Below, piece by piece: positions 16,943-25,383 of a DNA stretch of 64,000 nucleotides. The position numbers were made by a program, and so were the translations under genes. How positions within the stretch are numbered: position 1 is the first letter of the stretch; the number at the start of each line of letters is the position of its first letter. This DNA is from Streptomyces sp. L2 (GTDB lineage: Bacteria > Actinomycetota > Actinomycetes > Streptomycetales > Streptomycetaceae), in assembly GCF_004124325.1 (NCBI RefSeq), contig NZ_QBDT01000001.1, forward strand, positions 3,658,001 to 3,722,000. The letters run 5' to 3'. The notes beneath the pieces are model-generated. The model was not told the DNA's origin. It worked only from the letters and a program-made list of their open reading frames with translations, and searched no databases.

Positions 16943-19108
16943 ATGCGCACTGGCGAGCCCCTGCCGTCCGTCGGGGACGTCCTCGCCGCCCTCGCCACCG
17001 GCCTCTGGCACTGGGACACCGCTGCCGGTCTGGTCACCGTGGACGCGGAGGCGGCGCGGCTGCTCGGGCTGCCCGCCGAGCCCGTCACCCTCACGGAGGA
17101 CCAGACCCGCACCCGGCTGCACCCCGCCGACTGGAACGAGATCACCGGCGTGGTCCCGATGGCCGTGTCCGAGGGCACCCTCGCCGAGGTCCGGATCCGG
17201 ATCATGGACGAGCACGGGGACGTCGTACGGATCGTCCGCAGCCGCTCGAAGCCGTCCTTCGACCCGGAACGGCAGGCGTACGAGCTGATCGGCACCCTCC
17301 AGGAGGTCACCGAGCCGGTCCCGGGCAGCGTGGCGGCCCGCAGCGCGGTCACCGGGGACTGGCGGCGCTCCCGGGAGGCGTTCCTGCTGGACGCCGGCCG
17401 GGCGCTGGCCGAGGCGCGCTCGACCGAGGAGGTGCTGCGGGTCGCGGCCGGGCTGTCGATGCCGGGCTTCTCGCCGGACGGGCTCGCGGTCTTCGGGGTG
17501 GAGGGCGACCGGCTCACCGTGATCGGCCACCACGGCTACCCGACCGGCGACGGCGGCCCCTTCTCCTACATGCCGCTGTCCACGGACTACCCGGCCGCCG
17601 AGGTGGTGCGCACCGGCCGGGCCGTGTACCTGTCCTCGCCGGAGCACTACCGGGCCCGCTACCCGGTGACCTGGCCGCTCGCCCGGCAGCTCGGCCGCCA
17701 CTCGTGGGCGTTCCTGCCGCTGATCGTGGGCGGGCACACGATGGGTGCCTGGCTGGCCGCGTTCAGCTATCCGGTGGCGTTCACGCCGGACGAGCGCGCC
17801 GTGCTGACGACGGTCGCCCGGATGCTCGCCCAGGCGCTGTCCCGGGCCGGCGCGGCCGAGTCCGAGCGGGAGCTGACCGAGGGCCTGCAGCGCTCCATGC
17901 TGCCCACCCTCATCCGGGAGATCCCCGGCCTGGACGTGGCCGCCCGCTACATCCCGACCGGCGGCGGACTGCAGGTCGGCGGCGACTGGTACGACATGAT
18001 CCCGCTGCCCTCCGGCCGGTTCGCGCTGGTCATCGGGGACGTGCAGGGGCACGACGTGCGGGCGGCCGGGCTGATGGGCCAGCTGCGGATCGCGCTGCGC
18101 GCCTACGCCGCCGAGGGCCACCGCCCGGACGCGGTCCTCACCCGCGCCTCCCGGTTCCTGCACGGCATCACCCACGACGAGGAGCTGACCGACCTCCGGT
18201 TCGCGACCTGCCTGTACGTGGAGGCCGACCCGGCGACCGGGATGCTGGAGATCGCCCGCGCCGGGCACCCGGACCCGGCGATCCGGATGGCCGACGGCAC
18301 GGTGATGATGCGGCCGACGGCGGGCGGGCTGCCGCTCGGCATCGACCCGGACGCGGACTATCCGACGACCCGGTTCGCGCTGGAGCCCGGCGAGACGATG
18401 ACGATGTGCACCGACGGCCTGATCGAGACCGGCGGGCACGACATGGAGAGCGGCTGGCGGCGCGTCCGGGCGATCCTGGAGGACTACGACGCGAATCACG
18501 AGGACGGCCTGGAGTCCCTCGCGGACGCCCTCGTGCAGGGCGTGCACGGGCCGTCCTCGCACCACACCACCGGCCCGCTCGCCGACCGCCGCGAGGACGA
18601 CATAGCGCTCCTGCTGCTGTGCCGGCCCGGCGACGGCTGTGGCTGCGGCGACACGGTGGCGGTACGGCCCCGGGTGCGGCGCACGCTGCTGTCGGTGGCG
18701 CAGGACGAGCCCGAGCGGATCGCCGAGGCCCGCCGGCACCTGCGCGAGCTGCTGCACGACTGGGCGTCGGCCGAACAGGTGGACTCGGCGGCGCTGCTGG
18801 TCTCCGAGATGGTCACCAACGTGCTGGTGCACACCGACACCGACGCGCTGCTGCTCGCCGAGGTCATCGGGGAGCGCAGGGGCGGGCGCAGGCTGCGGGT
18901 GGAGGTCGCCGACGCGGGCGACGACCTGCCGCACAAGCGGCGGCCGGGCGAGCTGGCGTCCTCCGGGCGCGGTCTGATGCTGATCGAACTGCTGGCCGAC
19001 GCGTGGGGCGTGGACCCGCGCGGCGAGGGCAAGAGCATCTGGTTCGAGCTCTACGAGCCGGGCGGCTCACCGGACGGGGGCGTCTCCGGGGCGCCGTCCA
19101 GGACGTGA
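16943..19108 (+). CDS. PAS-GAF-PP2C-HATPase multidomain phosphatase/kinase
   Basis: 721 residues. PAS fold about 15-115 (LWHWDTAAGLVTVD...); GAF domain about 135-305; SpoIIE/RsbU PP2C phosphatase about 315-560 with LQRSMLPT, GGDWYDM, VIGDVQGHDV, AGHPDP and MCTDGLIETG; an RsbW-like HATPase domain about 590-710 with SEMVTNVLVHT, VADAGDDLP and SSGRGLMLIELLADAWG. Such proteins combine dephosphorylation of anti-anti-sigma proteins with an anti-sigma kinase module. A CGCG motif (DGCGCGDT) lies in the linker between the last two domains. The last 58 bp overlap the convergent transporter gene. Confidence 0.92.
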   Translation: MRTGEPLPSVGDVLAALATGLWHWDTAAGLVTVDAEAARLLGLPAEPVTLTEDQTRTRLHPADWNEITGVVPMAVSEGTLAEVRIRIMDEHGDVVRIVRSRSKPSFDPERQAYELIGTLQEVTEPVPGSVAARSAVTGDWRRSREAFLLDAGRALAEARSTEEVLRVAAGLSMPGFSPDGLAVFGVEGDRLTVIGHHGYPTGDGGPFSYMPLSTDYPAAEVVRTGRAVYLSSPEHYRARYPVTWPLARQLGRHSWAFLPLIVGGHTMGAWLAAFSYPVAFTPDERAVLTTVARMLAQALSRAGAAESERELTEGLQRSMLPTLIREIPGLDVAARYIPTGGGLQVGGDWYDMIPLPSGRFALVIGDVQGHDVRAAGLMGQLRIALRAYAAEGHRPDAVLTRASRFLHGITHDEELTDLRFATCLYVEADPATGMLEIARAGHPDPAIRMADGTVMMRPTAGGLPLGIDPDADYPTTRFALEPGETMTMCTDGLIETGGHDMESGWRRVRAILEDYDANHEDGLESLADALVQGVHGPSSHHTTGPLADRREDDIALLLLCRPGDGCGCGDTVAVRPRVRRTLLSVAQDEPERIAEARRHLRELLHDWASAEQVDSAALLVSEMVTNVLVHTDTDALLLAEVIGERRGGRRLRVEVADAGDDLPHKRRPGELASSGRGLMLIELLADAWGVDPRGEGKSIWFELYEPGGSPDGGVSGAPSRT

Positions 19109-20124
19109 CGCTCGCGCAGTTCGTGCACGACTCCGAAGGCGGCGGCGGTCAGCGGGACCGCGAGGAGCATGCCGAGGATGCCGGCGACGGACGCCCCGGC
19201 GGTGATCGCCAGCATCACCACCGCGGGGTGCATCTGCACGGTCCGGCTCTGGATCACCGGCTGCAGGACATGCCCTTCCAGCACCTGCACGGCGAGGACG
19301 ACGCCGAGCGCCCACAGCGCGATGACGAAGCCCCGGTCGGCGAGCGCGACCAGGACGGCCACCGCCCCCGAGATGAACGCGCCCAGGTAGGGGATGTACG
19401 CGCCGACGAACACCAGCGCGCCCAGCCCGATCGCGCCGGGCACCTGGAGGATCAGCAGGCCGAGGGTGATGCACAGGGCGTCGATGAGCGCGATGAGGGT
19501 GGTGCCGCGCATGAATCCCTCGACGGCCTCGAAGGCGCGGCGGGCCATGGCCTCCACGGTGTCGGCGGTGCCGCCGGGGGCGAGGGAGCGCAGGGCGGCG
19601 ACGGCCCGCCCGGAGTCGCGCAGGAAGAAGAAGACGAGCAGCAGCGCGAGGACGCCCATGGCGATGCCCTCGCCGACCACGCTGACCCCGCTGATCACGT
19701 TGGCGGCGGCGGTCCCGCCGAACTTGCCGAGCAGCGCGCGGGAGTTCTCGGCCAGGTCGTCCAGCCCGGTCCCGGCGGCCCCGAAGTGCTGGGAGACGGC
19801 CTTGGCGGCGTTCTTCAGCGAGGCGATGATCTGGTCGCCGGTGTCGATGAGGGCGGCGACGACGATGTAGAGGGCGCCGCCGACCACGGCGACCACGGCG
19901 ACGCAGGTGAGCCCGGCCGCCAACGACGGGTTCACCCCGACCCGGACGAGCCTGCGGTACAGCGGCCCGAGCAGCGCGGTGCCCAGCAGGGCGAGCAGCA
20001 CCGGGGTCACGGCCGTACGGAACTGTGAGCACAGCCGCACCCCGACCCAGCCGACCCCGGCCACCAGCAGCAGCACCGCGCACCAGGCGGCCAGCCGGCG
20101 GACGGGGTCGGGGAGCAGACGCAC
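19051..20124 (-). CDS. AI-2E family transporter (PerM/TqsA type)
   Basis: 357 residues from GTG 20124 with GGGGG just upstream. About eight hydrophobic helices; the family signature GLGALVFVGAYIPYLGAFISG and the HPAVVMLAITAGASVAGILGMLLAVPLTA block are near the C-terminus. These membrane proteins export small molecules (AI-2 in E. coli) or act as antiporters. Substrate unknown. The 3' end overlaps the phosphatase gene. Confidence 0.9.
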   Translation of the reverse strand: MRLLPDPVRRLAAWCAVLLLVAGVGWVGVRLCSQFRTAVTPVLLALLGTALLGPLYRRLVRVGVNPSLAAGLTCVAVVAVVGGALYIVVAALIDTGDQIIASLKNAAKAVSQHFGAAGTGLDDLAENSRALLGKFGGTAAANVISGVSVVGEGIAMGVLALLLVFFFLRDSGRAVAALRSLAPGGTADTVEAMARRAFEAVEGFMRGTTLIALIDALCITLGLLILQVPGAIGLGALVFVGAYIPYLGAFISGAVAVLVALADRGFVIALWALGVVLAVQVLEGHVLQPVIQSRTVQMHPAVVMLAITAGASVAGILGMLLAVPLTAAAFGVVHELRERHVLDGAPETPPSGEPPGS

Positions 20125-20150
20125 ACCCCCAGCGGATCACGCCCGGCTAC

Positions 20151-20190
20151 GGCTGTCCTGCCCCGGCCTCCGCACGGGTGAGGGACAGCC
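20151..20190 (-). terminator. Stem-loop after the first M4 protease
   Basis: GGCTGTCC (20151-20158) pairs with GGACAGCC (20183-20190). It lies just past the TAG stop at 20205, in the 80-bp gap before the transporter gene. Confidence 0.5.
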
Positions 20191-20204
20191 GGTCTGGCCG
20201 GCTC

Positions 20205-21872
20205 CTACTTGTGCGTGCCGGACGACGCGGTCACGTTGACCGCGGTCCAGGCGGCGGCGACCGTGCGGTACTCGGGGCTGGTGGAGCCGTAGAGGTCGGC
20301 GGCCGCGTTCAGGGTGGCGGCGCGGGCGCCGTGGTAGTCGGTGGTGGAGGTCATGTAGACGGTGAGCGCGCGGTACCAGATGGCCGAGGCCTTCTTGTTG
20401 CCGATGCCGGTCACGGTCGAGCCGTCGTAGGTGGGGCTGTCGTAGTCGACGCCGTTGACGGTCTTGGCGCCGCTGCCCTCGCTGGCCAGGTAGAACCAGT
20501 GGTTGCCGACGCCGGAGGACTGGTGGACGTCGAGCCGGCCGACGCGCTTGGACCAGTAGTCGGCGGACGAGCCGTCCAGCGAGGGCTGGTCGAAGCGGCG
20601 CAGCCACGGCGGGGTCGACTGATCGCTGAACAGGTAGTCGGGGGTGTCGACCGGGTTGTTCGCGTACCACTCGACCATGGTGCCGAGGATGTCGCTGGTC
20701 GCCTCGTTGAGGCCGCCGGACTCGCCGCTGTAGCGCAGGTTCGCGGTGGCGCTGGTGACGCCGTGGGTCATCTCGTGGCCCATGGTGTCCAGGTCGACCT
20801 GCTCGGGGTCGGTGGAGCCGTCGCCGTCGCCGGTCATCATGCAGAAGCAGGCGTCCGACCACTGGGCGTTGTCCCAGTCGGTGCCGACGTGCACGAACAC
20901 GGTGGCGCCCTTGCCGTCGTTCTTGATGCCCTTGCGGCCGAACGTGTTCAGGTAGTAGTCCCAGGTCTCGGCCGTGTTGGCGTGCGCGTCGGCGGCCGCG
21001 GTGGCCCGGTCGGAGGAGAACGTCCGGCCGTCGCCCCACACGTTGTCCGCGTCGGTGAACAGGGTGCCCGAGCTTGCCTTCAGGCTGGACGCGGAGACGT
21101 TGTGCGCGTCCTTGGTGACGGTGCCGCGGACCGGGTCGATCAGCTCGTACGTGCCGTCCGCCTGGGCGGTGGTGTCGAGGGTGACGTCCCCGGTGTACAT
21201 GGTGTGCCCGGTGCCCGCCTCGTGCTGCTCGGCGTCGTGGGTCTCGATGTGCGCCCCGGTCGAGGCGTCGGTGACGACGACCTTGCCGACGGGTTCGCCG
21301 TGCGCGCCGGTGCCCTGGACGGTGGTGCTCCAGGCCAGCCGGGGTGTGCCGGAGGCGGCCCAGACGACCAGCCGGGCGTCGGGAGCGGCGGCGCGTATCC
21401 CGCTCACGCTCTTCAGACCGGTCACCTCGGCCGACTTGACCGACACCTTCGGGGTGACCGAGGCGACGGCCACCTCCCGGCCATGGGCGTGGGAGGCGCC
21501 GCGCAGGGCGCCCGACCGGCTCTGGTGCACGACGAAGTCGCCGCCCACGACCGGGAGTCCGCGATAGGTGCGCTCGAAGCGGACGTGCTCGGTGCCGTTG
21601 CTGTCGACGATGACGTCCTTCACCGTCAGCTTCTGGTGGGCGCCGAAGCCGAACGTCTTGGCGTGCTCGCGGACGTTGGCTCTGGCCCTGGCCACGGCCG
21701 CCGCGCGCTCGGCGGTGCCCGGTGCGGCGGTCCGCACCGAGACCGTGGCGGCGGCCGAGGACGAGGACAGGGACGGGCGCGCGGGGGCCGCGAACGTGGG
21801 GCCGGCGAGGAGGCCGCCGGCGGTGAGGGTGGCCGCGACGACGGTGGGGAGCACGAGACGGGTTCGACGCAT
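20205..21872 (-). CDS. Secreted M4 (thermolysin-type) zinc metalloprotease
   Basis: 555-residue preproprotein, RBS AAGGA nine bases before ATG. Signal peptide (LVLPTVVAATLTAGGLLAG...FAAP), FTP/PepSY propeptide (to about 215), then catalytic domain with the zinc site H366-E-M-T-H370 and third ligand Glu390 in GGLNEATSD, and the M4 C-terminal helical domain ending in the VNVTASSGTHK tail. Spacing H366 to E390 equals thermolysin (142 to 166). Probably an extracellular broad-specificity neutral protease. A second M4 gene lies upstream in tandem, separated by a strong hairpin. Confidence 0.96.
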   Translation of the reverse strand: MRRTRLVLPTVVAATLTAGGLLAGPTFAAPARPSLSSSSAAATVSVRTAAPGTAERAAAVARARANVREHAKTFGFGAHQKLTVKDVIVDSNGTEHVRFERTYRGLPVVGGDFVVHQSRSGALRGASHAHGREVAVASVTPKVSVKSAEVTGLKSVSGIRAAAPDARLVVWAASGTPRLAWSTTVQGTGAHGEPVGKVVVTDASTGAHIETHDAEQHEAGTGHTMYTGDVTLDTTAQADGTYELIDPVRGTVTKDAHNVSASSLKASSGTLFTDADNVWGDGRTFSSDRATAAADAHANTAETWDYYLNTFGRKGIKNDGKGATVFVHVGTDWDNAQWSDACFCMMTGDGDGSTDPEQVDLDTMGHEMTHGVTSATANLRYSGESGGLNEATSDILGTMVEWYANNPVDTPDYLFSDQSTPPWLRRFDQPSLDGSSADYWSKRVGRLDVHQSSGVGNHWFYLASEGSGAKTVNGVDYDSPTYDGSTVTGIGNKKASAIWYRALTVYMTSTTDYHGARAATLNAAADLYGSTSPEYRTVAAAWTAVNVTASSGTHK

Positions 21873-21930
21873 GTGCGCTGCTTCCTTCTGGGTAAGGGGC
21901 GGGCGTTCAGGTATGCGTGCGGTGGGGGGA

Positions 21931-21976
21931 GCCCCGGCCCGCCGGCGATTCGTGGGGTCTGCCGGCGGGCCGGGGC
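21931..21976 (-). terminator. Strong stem-loop between the two M4 genes
   Basis: Perfect 16-bp stem, GCCCCGGCCCGCCGGC (21931-21946)/GCCGGCGGGCCGGGGC (21961-21976), 14-nt loop, downstream of the 22061-23839 gene; it should uncouple the two proteases. Confidence 0.8.
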
Positions 21977-22022
21977 GTACGAGGGGTTACGGCCGGGTCG
22001 GGGCTGTCCCGCCCTGGTTCAG

Positions 22023-22084
22023 GGCTGGTTCGGCCTGGATCACGGCTGGTTCGGCGTGGATCACGGCTGGTTGGCGGCGGTCAC
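22023..22084 (-). repeat. 21-bp tandem repeat covering the stop codon of the second M4 gene
   Basis: 22023-22043 and 22044-22064 differ at one base, and 22065-22084 is a partial third copy inside the gene. Read on the coding strand each copy ends in the codons Asn-Gln-Pro followed by TGA, so the gene's last codons plus stop are repeated downstream. Confidence 0.8.
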
Positions 22085-23839
22085 GTTGACCGCGGCCCAC
22101 GCCTTGACGACCGTGGCGTACTCGGTGCTCGTCGCGCCGTAGAGGTCCTTCGCCGCCTGGAGGGTGGCGGTGCGGGCGTCGTGGAAGTCGGTCGTGGAGA
22201 CCATGTAGCGGGTCAGGGCCTGGTAGAAGATCTTCAGGGCCTTGGCGCGGCCGATGCCGGTGACGGAGGAGCCGTCGTAGGTCGCCGAGTTGTAGGCGAC
22301 GCCGTTGATCGTCTTGGCGCCGCTGCCCTCGGCGAGCAGGTAGAAGGCGTGGGAGGAGACGCCGGAGCCGGCGTGCACCTCGGTGTCGTAGAGGGCCGGG
22401 GCCCAGTAGTCGACGGTGCCTTCGAGCTTGTCCCGGGAGGGCTTGTCCATGCGGCGCAGGAAGCCCTGGTCCAGGCCGAGTTGCTCGCCCATCAGGTAGT
22501 TGCCGGTGGTGGGGTTGGTGGCGAACTCGGTCGCGCTGCCGAAGATGTCCGCGAGGGACTCGTTGAGGGCGCCGGGCTCGCCGAACTGGTTGCCGTCGGC
22601 GTCGATCCGGGTCGGCTCCAGGCCGGCCGTCGCCGCGACGACGCCGTGGGTCAGCTCGTGCCCGGTGACGTCGAGCTGGACGAGCGGCTTGGTGAAGGTC
22701 TGGCCGTCGCCGTCGCCGTAGATCATGCAGTGGCAGGTGTCGTACCAGGCGGCGTTGCCGTAGGCGGTGCCCCAGTGGACCACGCCGTGCGGGCCGACCC
22801 CGTCGTCGTCGATGCCGTTGCGGCCGAACGTCGACTCGTAGAAGTCGAAGGTGGAGGTGAGCCCGTGGGAGGCGTCCACCGCGGCGGTGGCGTTGTCCCG
22901 GGTGGTGCCGTCGCCCCAGGTGTCGTCCGCGTCGGTCATCGCGGAGGCGGCGGTGAAGATCCGCGCGTCCTCGCGGGCCGTGTGCTTGGCGTCACGGATC
23001 TCGGCGTTGCCGCGGGTGGTGTCCTTCAGCTGGTACGAACGGGAACCCGTCTGCGTGGTGTTGAGGGTGACCGTCCCGGAGAAGAGGGAGCGTCCCTTGC
23101 CGGTGGCGGGGGCCGGGTACGTGGTGCGCAGCCGGGACTTCGCGGTCAGGCTCTTCTGGCCGCTGGTGCTCGGGCGCAGGGTCTCGCCCCGCTGCTGGAG
23201 CTTCTCGACGACGCGCGGTGACAGGAATCCCTCGGCGGTGGGCGTGCTGCGCAGTACAGCGCCGGAGGCCGCGTCGACCAGGACGGAGCGGCCGGCGTCG
23301 GGCGCGTCGTCGGGGCCGGCGACGTCGACCTCGTAGGCGAGGGTGCTCTTTCCGTCGGTGTGGTCCACCACGAGCCGGGCGGCGCCGGCCGTTCCGCCGT
23401 GCACCTGGGCGGCGGCGTGCCGCTGCGCCTGCCGGCCGGTGAGTCCGGCGGTGACGGAGTGGAGGGAGACGGCCTGCCCGGCGGCTCTGGTGACGCCGAG
23501 GTACGTGCCCGCGGCGCTCAGGTGGACGACGAGGTCGCCGCCGACGACCGGCACGCCCCGGTAGGACTGGGTGAACCGCACGTGCCGCTTGCCGTCCTTG
23601 TCGACGAGGACGTCGGTGGCGGTGAGGGAGGTGTGCGCGCCGACTCCGGTGGCGGCGGCGTGGTGCAGGGCGGCTGACCGGGCGGCCTTGGCGGTCGCCG
23701 CGGCCGATGCGGCGGAGGCGGTCACCGTGGTGCGGTGGGCGCTTCCGGCCGGTGCGGCCACCGCGGTGCCGGCGGTTCCGGCCAGGGCGGTGACGGCGGC
23801 GAGGGCGAGAGCCGTTCGGGATATTCGCGCAGAACGCAT
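22061..23839 (-). CDS. Secreted M4 (thermolysin-type) zinc metalloprotease
   Basis: 592 residues; ATG 23839 chosen for GAGGA seven bases upstream and a signal peptide (ISRTALALAAVTALAGTAGTAVAAPA). FTP/PepSY propeptide (about 40-230), then the M4 catalytic domain with H394-E-L-T-H398 and third ligand Glu427 in GALNESLADIFG. The loop between them is nine residues longer than in the downstream paralogue and carries an acidic DADGNQ, possibly calcium-binding. C-terminal helical domain with VNVTAANQP tail. Paralogous to the gene at 20205. Confidence 0.96.
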   Translation of the reverse strand: MRSARISRTALALAAVTALAGTAGTAVAAPAGSAHRTTVTASAASAAATAKAARSAALHHAAATGVGAHTSLTATDVLVDKDGKRHVRFTQSYRGVPVVGGDLVVHLSAAGTYLGVTRAAGQAVSLHSVTAGLTGRQAQRHAAAQVHGGTAGAARLVVDHTDGKSTLAYEVDVAGPDDAPDAGRSVLVDAASGAVLRSTPTAEGFLSPRVVEKLQQRGETLRPSTSGQKSLTAKSRLRTTYPAPATGKGRSLFSGTVTLNTTQTGSRSYQLKDTTRGNAEIRDAKHTAREDARIFTAASAMTDADDTWGDGTTRDNATAAVDASHGLTSTFDFYESTFGRNGIDDDGVGPHGVVHWGTAYGNAAWYDTCHCMIYGDGDGQTFTKPLVQLDVTGHELTHGVVAATAGLEPTRIDADGNQFGEPGALNESLADIFGSATEFATNPTTGNYLMGEQLGLDQGFLRRMDKPSRDKLEGTVDYWAPALYDTEVHAGSGVSSHAFYLLAEGSGAKTINGVAYNSATYDGSSVTGIGRAKALKIFYQALTRYMVSTTDFHDARTATLQAAKDLYGATSTEYATVVKAWAAVNVTAANQP

Positions 23840-23936
23840 GCGTGGTCCTCGTGCGTGGGGAGGTGTGGGGAGTCGGAGCGCACCGAGGGCCTGTGGGGGG
23901 ATGGGGAGGCCGCGGTGCGCTCGTCCGAGAGGACCC

Positions 23937-23952
23937 TGACATGATTGACATG
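23937..23952. promoter_or_regulatory. Direct repeat TGACATG in the protease upstream region
   Basis: TGACATG occurs at 23937-23943 and 23946-23952 (9-bp period), about 100 bp upstream of the M4 start, in an unusually A/T-containing stretch between divergent genes. Possibly an operator; the binding protein is unknown. Confidence 0.4.
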
Positions 23953-24087
23953 CGCACGTGAAGAACCGGGAAGGGCCATTGCCAAACCCTTTATTTGCGC
24001 GGCTCATTGTGAAACGGGGGCGGGACGGGGCTCGAACGGCCCGAGAAGTTTCTGTTGCGGGCGGGCGGCGCCGGGGTCTCAAGAGGT

Positions 24088-25383
24088 ATGACCGCAATCG
24101 ACGACGTCACCGGCCGGGGGCCCGGCATACGGCCCGGCGTGCCGCGTACGACCCCGGCACCGGAGCCGGCCGCGCGGGACATGATGCCGGGCGGACCGGT
24201 TCTGGCAAGGGTGTGGGCACAGATCGCGCCCCTGCTGCCGCCCCCGCCGCAACGCAGGCTGCGACATCCGGGCCGGCGGCCCGTGCCCGACCGGACGGTG
24301 CTGTCCGTGGTGCTGTACGTGTTCCTGGAGGACATCGCCTGGCACACCGCGCCCGCCGCCGAGCTGGGCTGCTCGGGGGTCACCGCCTGGCGCCGGATGC
24401 GCCGTTGGGCCCAGGCGGAGAGCTGGCCGCGGATCCGCGAGGCCGTCCTCGCCGAACTCGACGGCACCGCCCGCCGCCGCGCCCTGCGCGCGTTCGGCTC
24501 CGCCCAGGTGGCCGCGGACTGCACCGCCCCGGGCGCCCCCCGCATGCGGACGGACCGGCGCCCGGCACCGGGGCCAGGGCCAGGGCCAGGGCCAGGGCCA
24601 GGGCCAGGGGTGGCGGCCACGCCCTGGCCGCACCCGGCGGGGCATACTCCCGTGCCCGTCGGCGTGCCCGTCCCCGTCGCCGTGCCCGCCGGCGCCCCGG
24701 TGCCTGTCGGCGTCCCGGTGCCCGTCGGCACCCCCGTCCCCATCGCCGTCCCCGCACCCGTCAGCGTCGCTGTCCCCGTCCCCCCGCCCGTCGGCATCCC
24801 CGTCGCCACGCCTGCCGGCTTCCCCGGGTCCGTTGGCATCCCCGTCGCCATGCCCGCCGGCATCCTCAGGTCCGTTGGCATCCCCGTCGCCACGCCCGCC
24901 GGCATCACCGTCCCCGCGCCCGCCGGCATCGCCGTCCCGGTCCCCGTCCCCGCACCCGTCGGCGTCTCCGTGCCCGCTCCCGTCGCCGTCCAGGACCCCA
25001 CGCCCGACGCCGCCCCCGTCCCCGTCCCCGTCCCCCTTCCACCGGCCGCCGGGTCGCAGGCGTCCTCGGAGCGGGCCGCCCGGCCCGCCGCCGGGGACGA
25101 CGACGCGGCGCTGGTCGCGGCCATCACCACCGCGGTGGCCGAGGCGGATGACGCCGTACTGCGGCCGCTGCTGGAGCGGTTGGCCGGCCGGGCGGACAGC
25201 GGGATCGTGCGGCGGCTCGGCGAGTCGCTCGCCGTGGCGGCCGCGGTCGGACCGACCCGCAGCGCCTCGGCGTTCTGGGCCCGTCAGCGCGGGGCGGCCA
25301 GCACCTCGGTCCACGCGCGCTGTGAACCCGAGACGACCAGCCCGACCCCCACATCGGTGAACCGGCAGTCCAGCAGGAACTGA
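24088..25383 (+). CDS. DUF4096 (IS5-type transposase N-terminal domain) protein with Pro/Val-rich repeat
   Basis: 431 residues. Residues about 35-125 match the N-terminal DUF4096 domain of IS5-family transposases (VWAQIAPLLPP ... PGRRPVPDRTVLSVVLYVFLE...IAWHTAP ... WRRMRRWAQAESWPRIREAVLAEL). In place of the DDE catalytic domain come a (GP)n run, about 120 residues of Pro/Val/Ala repeats (PVPVGVPVPVAVPAG) and a helical tail (DDAALVAAITTAVAEADDAVLRPLLERLAGRADSGIVRRLGESL). No terminal inverted repeats were seen, so this looks like a domesticated regulator-like protein, not an insertion sequence. Start uncertain: ATG 24088 has GAGG too close, and TTG 24055 is in frame upstream. The last 100 bp overlap the convergent sigma-CAP gene. 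Confidence 0.65.
   Translation: MTAIDDVTGRGPGIRPGVPRTTPAPEPAARDMMPGGPVLARVWAQIAPLLPPPPQRRLRHPGRRPVPDRTVLSVVLYVFLEDIAWHTAPAAELGCSGVTAWRRMRRWAQAESWPRIREAVLAELDGTARRRALRAFGSAQVAADCTAPGAPRMRTDRRPAPGPGPGPGPGPGPGVAATPWPHPAGHTPVPVGVPVPVAVPAGAPVPVGVPVPVGTPVPIAVPAPVSVAVPVPPPVGIPVATPAGFPGSVGIPVAMPAGILRSVGIPVATPAGITVPAPAGIAVPVPVPAPVGVSVPAPVAVQDPTPDAAPVPVPVPLPPAAGSQASSERAARPAAGDDDAALVAAITTAVAEADDAVLRPLLERLAGRADSGIVRRLGESLAVAAAVGPTRSASAFWARQRGAASTSVHARCEPETTSPTPTSVNRQSSRN
24571..24609 (+). repeat. GGGCCA hexamer repeat
   Basis: Six consecutive GGGCCA units plus a partial copy, encoding the Gly-Pro run in the DUF4096 protein. Confidence 0.9.
24793..24918 (+). repeat. 42-bp coding repeat in the Pro/Val segment
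   Basis: Units beginning at 24793, 24835 and 24877 start with GGCATCCCCGTCGCC and encode GIPVA(T/M)PAG(F/I)... blocks; the last diverges into further Pro/Val codons. Confidence 0.75.

Noticed and set aside
16612..20028. Plus-strand open frame of 1138 codons
   Set aside because: Off-frame shadow of the PAS-GAF-PP2C gene and antisense of the transporter; no domains.
20025..22142. Plus-strand frame of 705 codons opposite the M4 proteases
   Set aside because: Antisense to a protease with intact catalytic motifs; Gly/Val/Arg-rich shadow.
24055..25383. Insertion sequence
   Set aside because: Only the N-terminal DUF4096 domain is present; no DDE domain, terminal inverted repeats or target duplication were seen.
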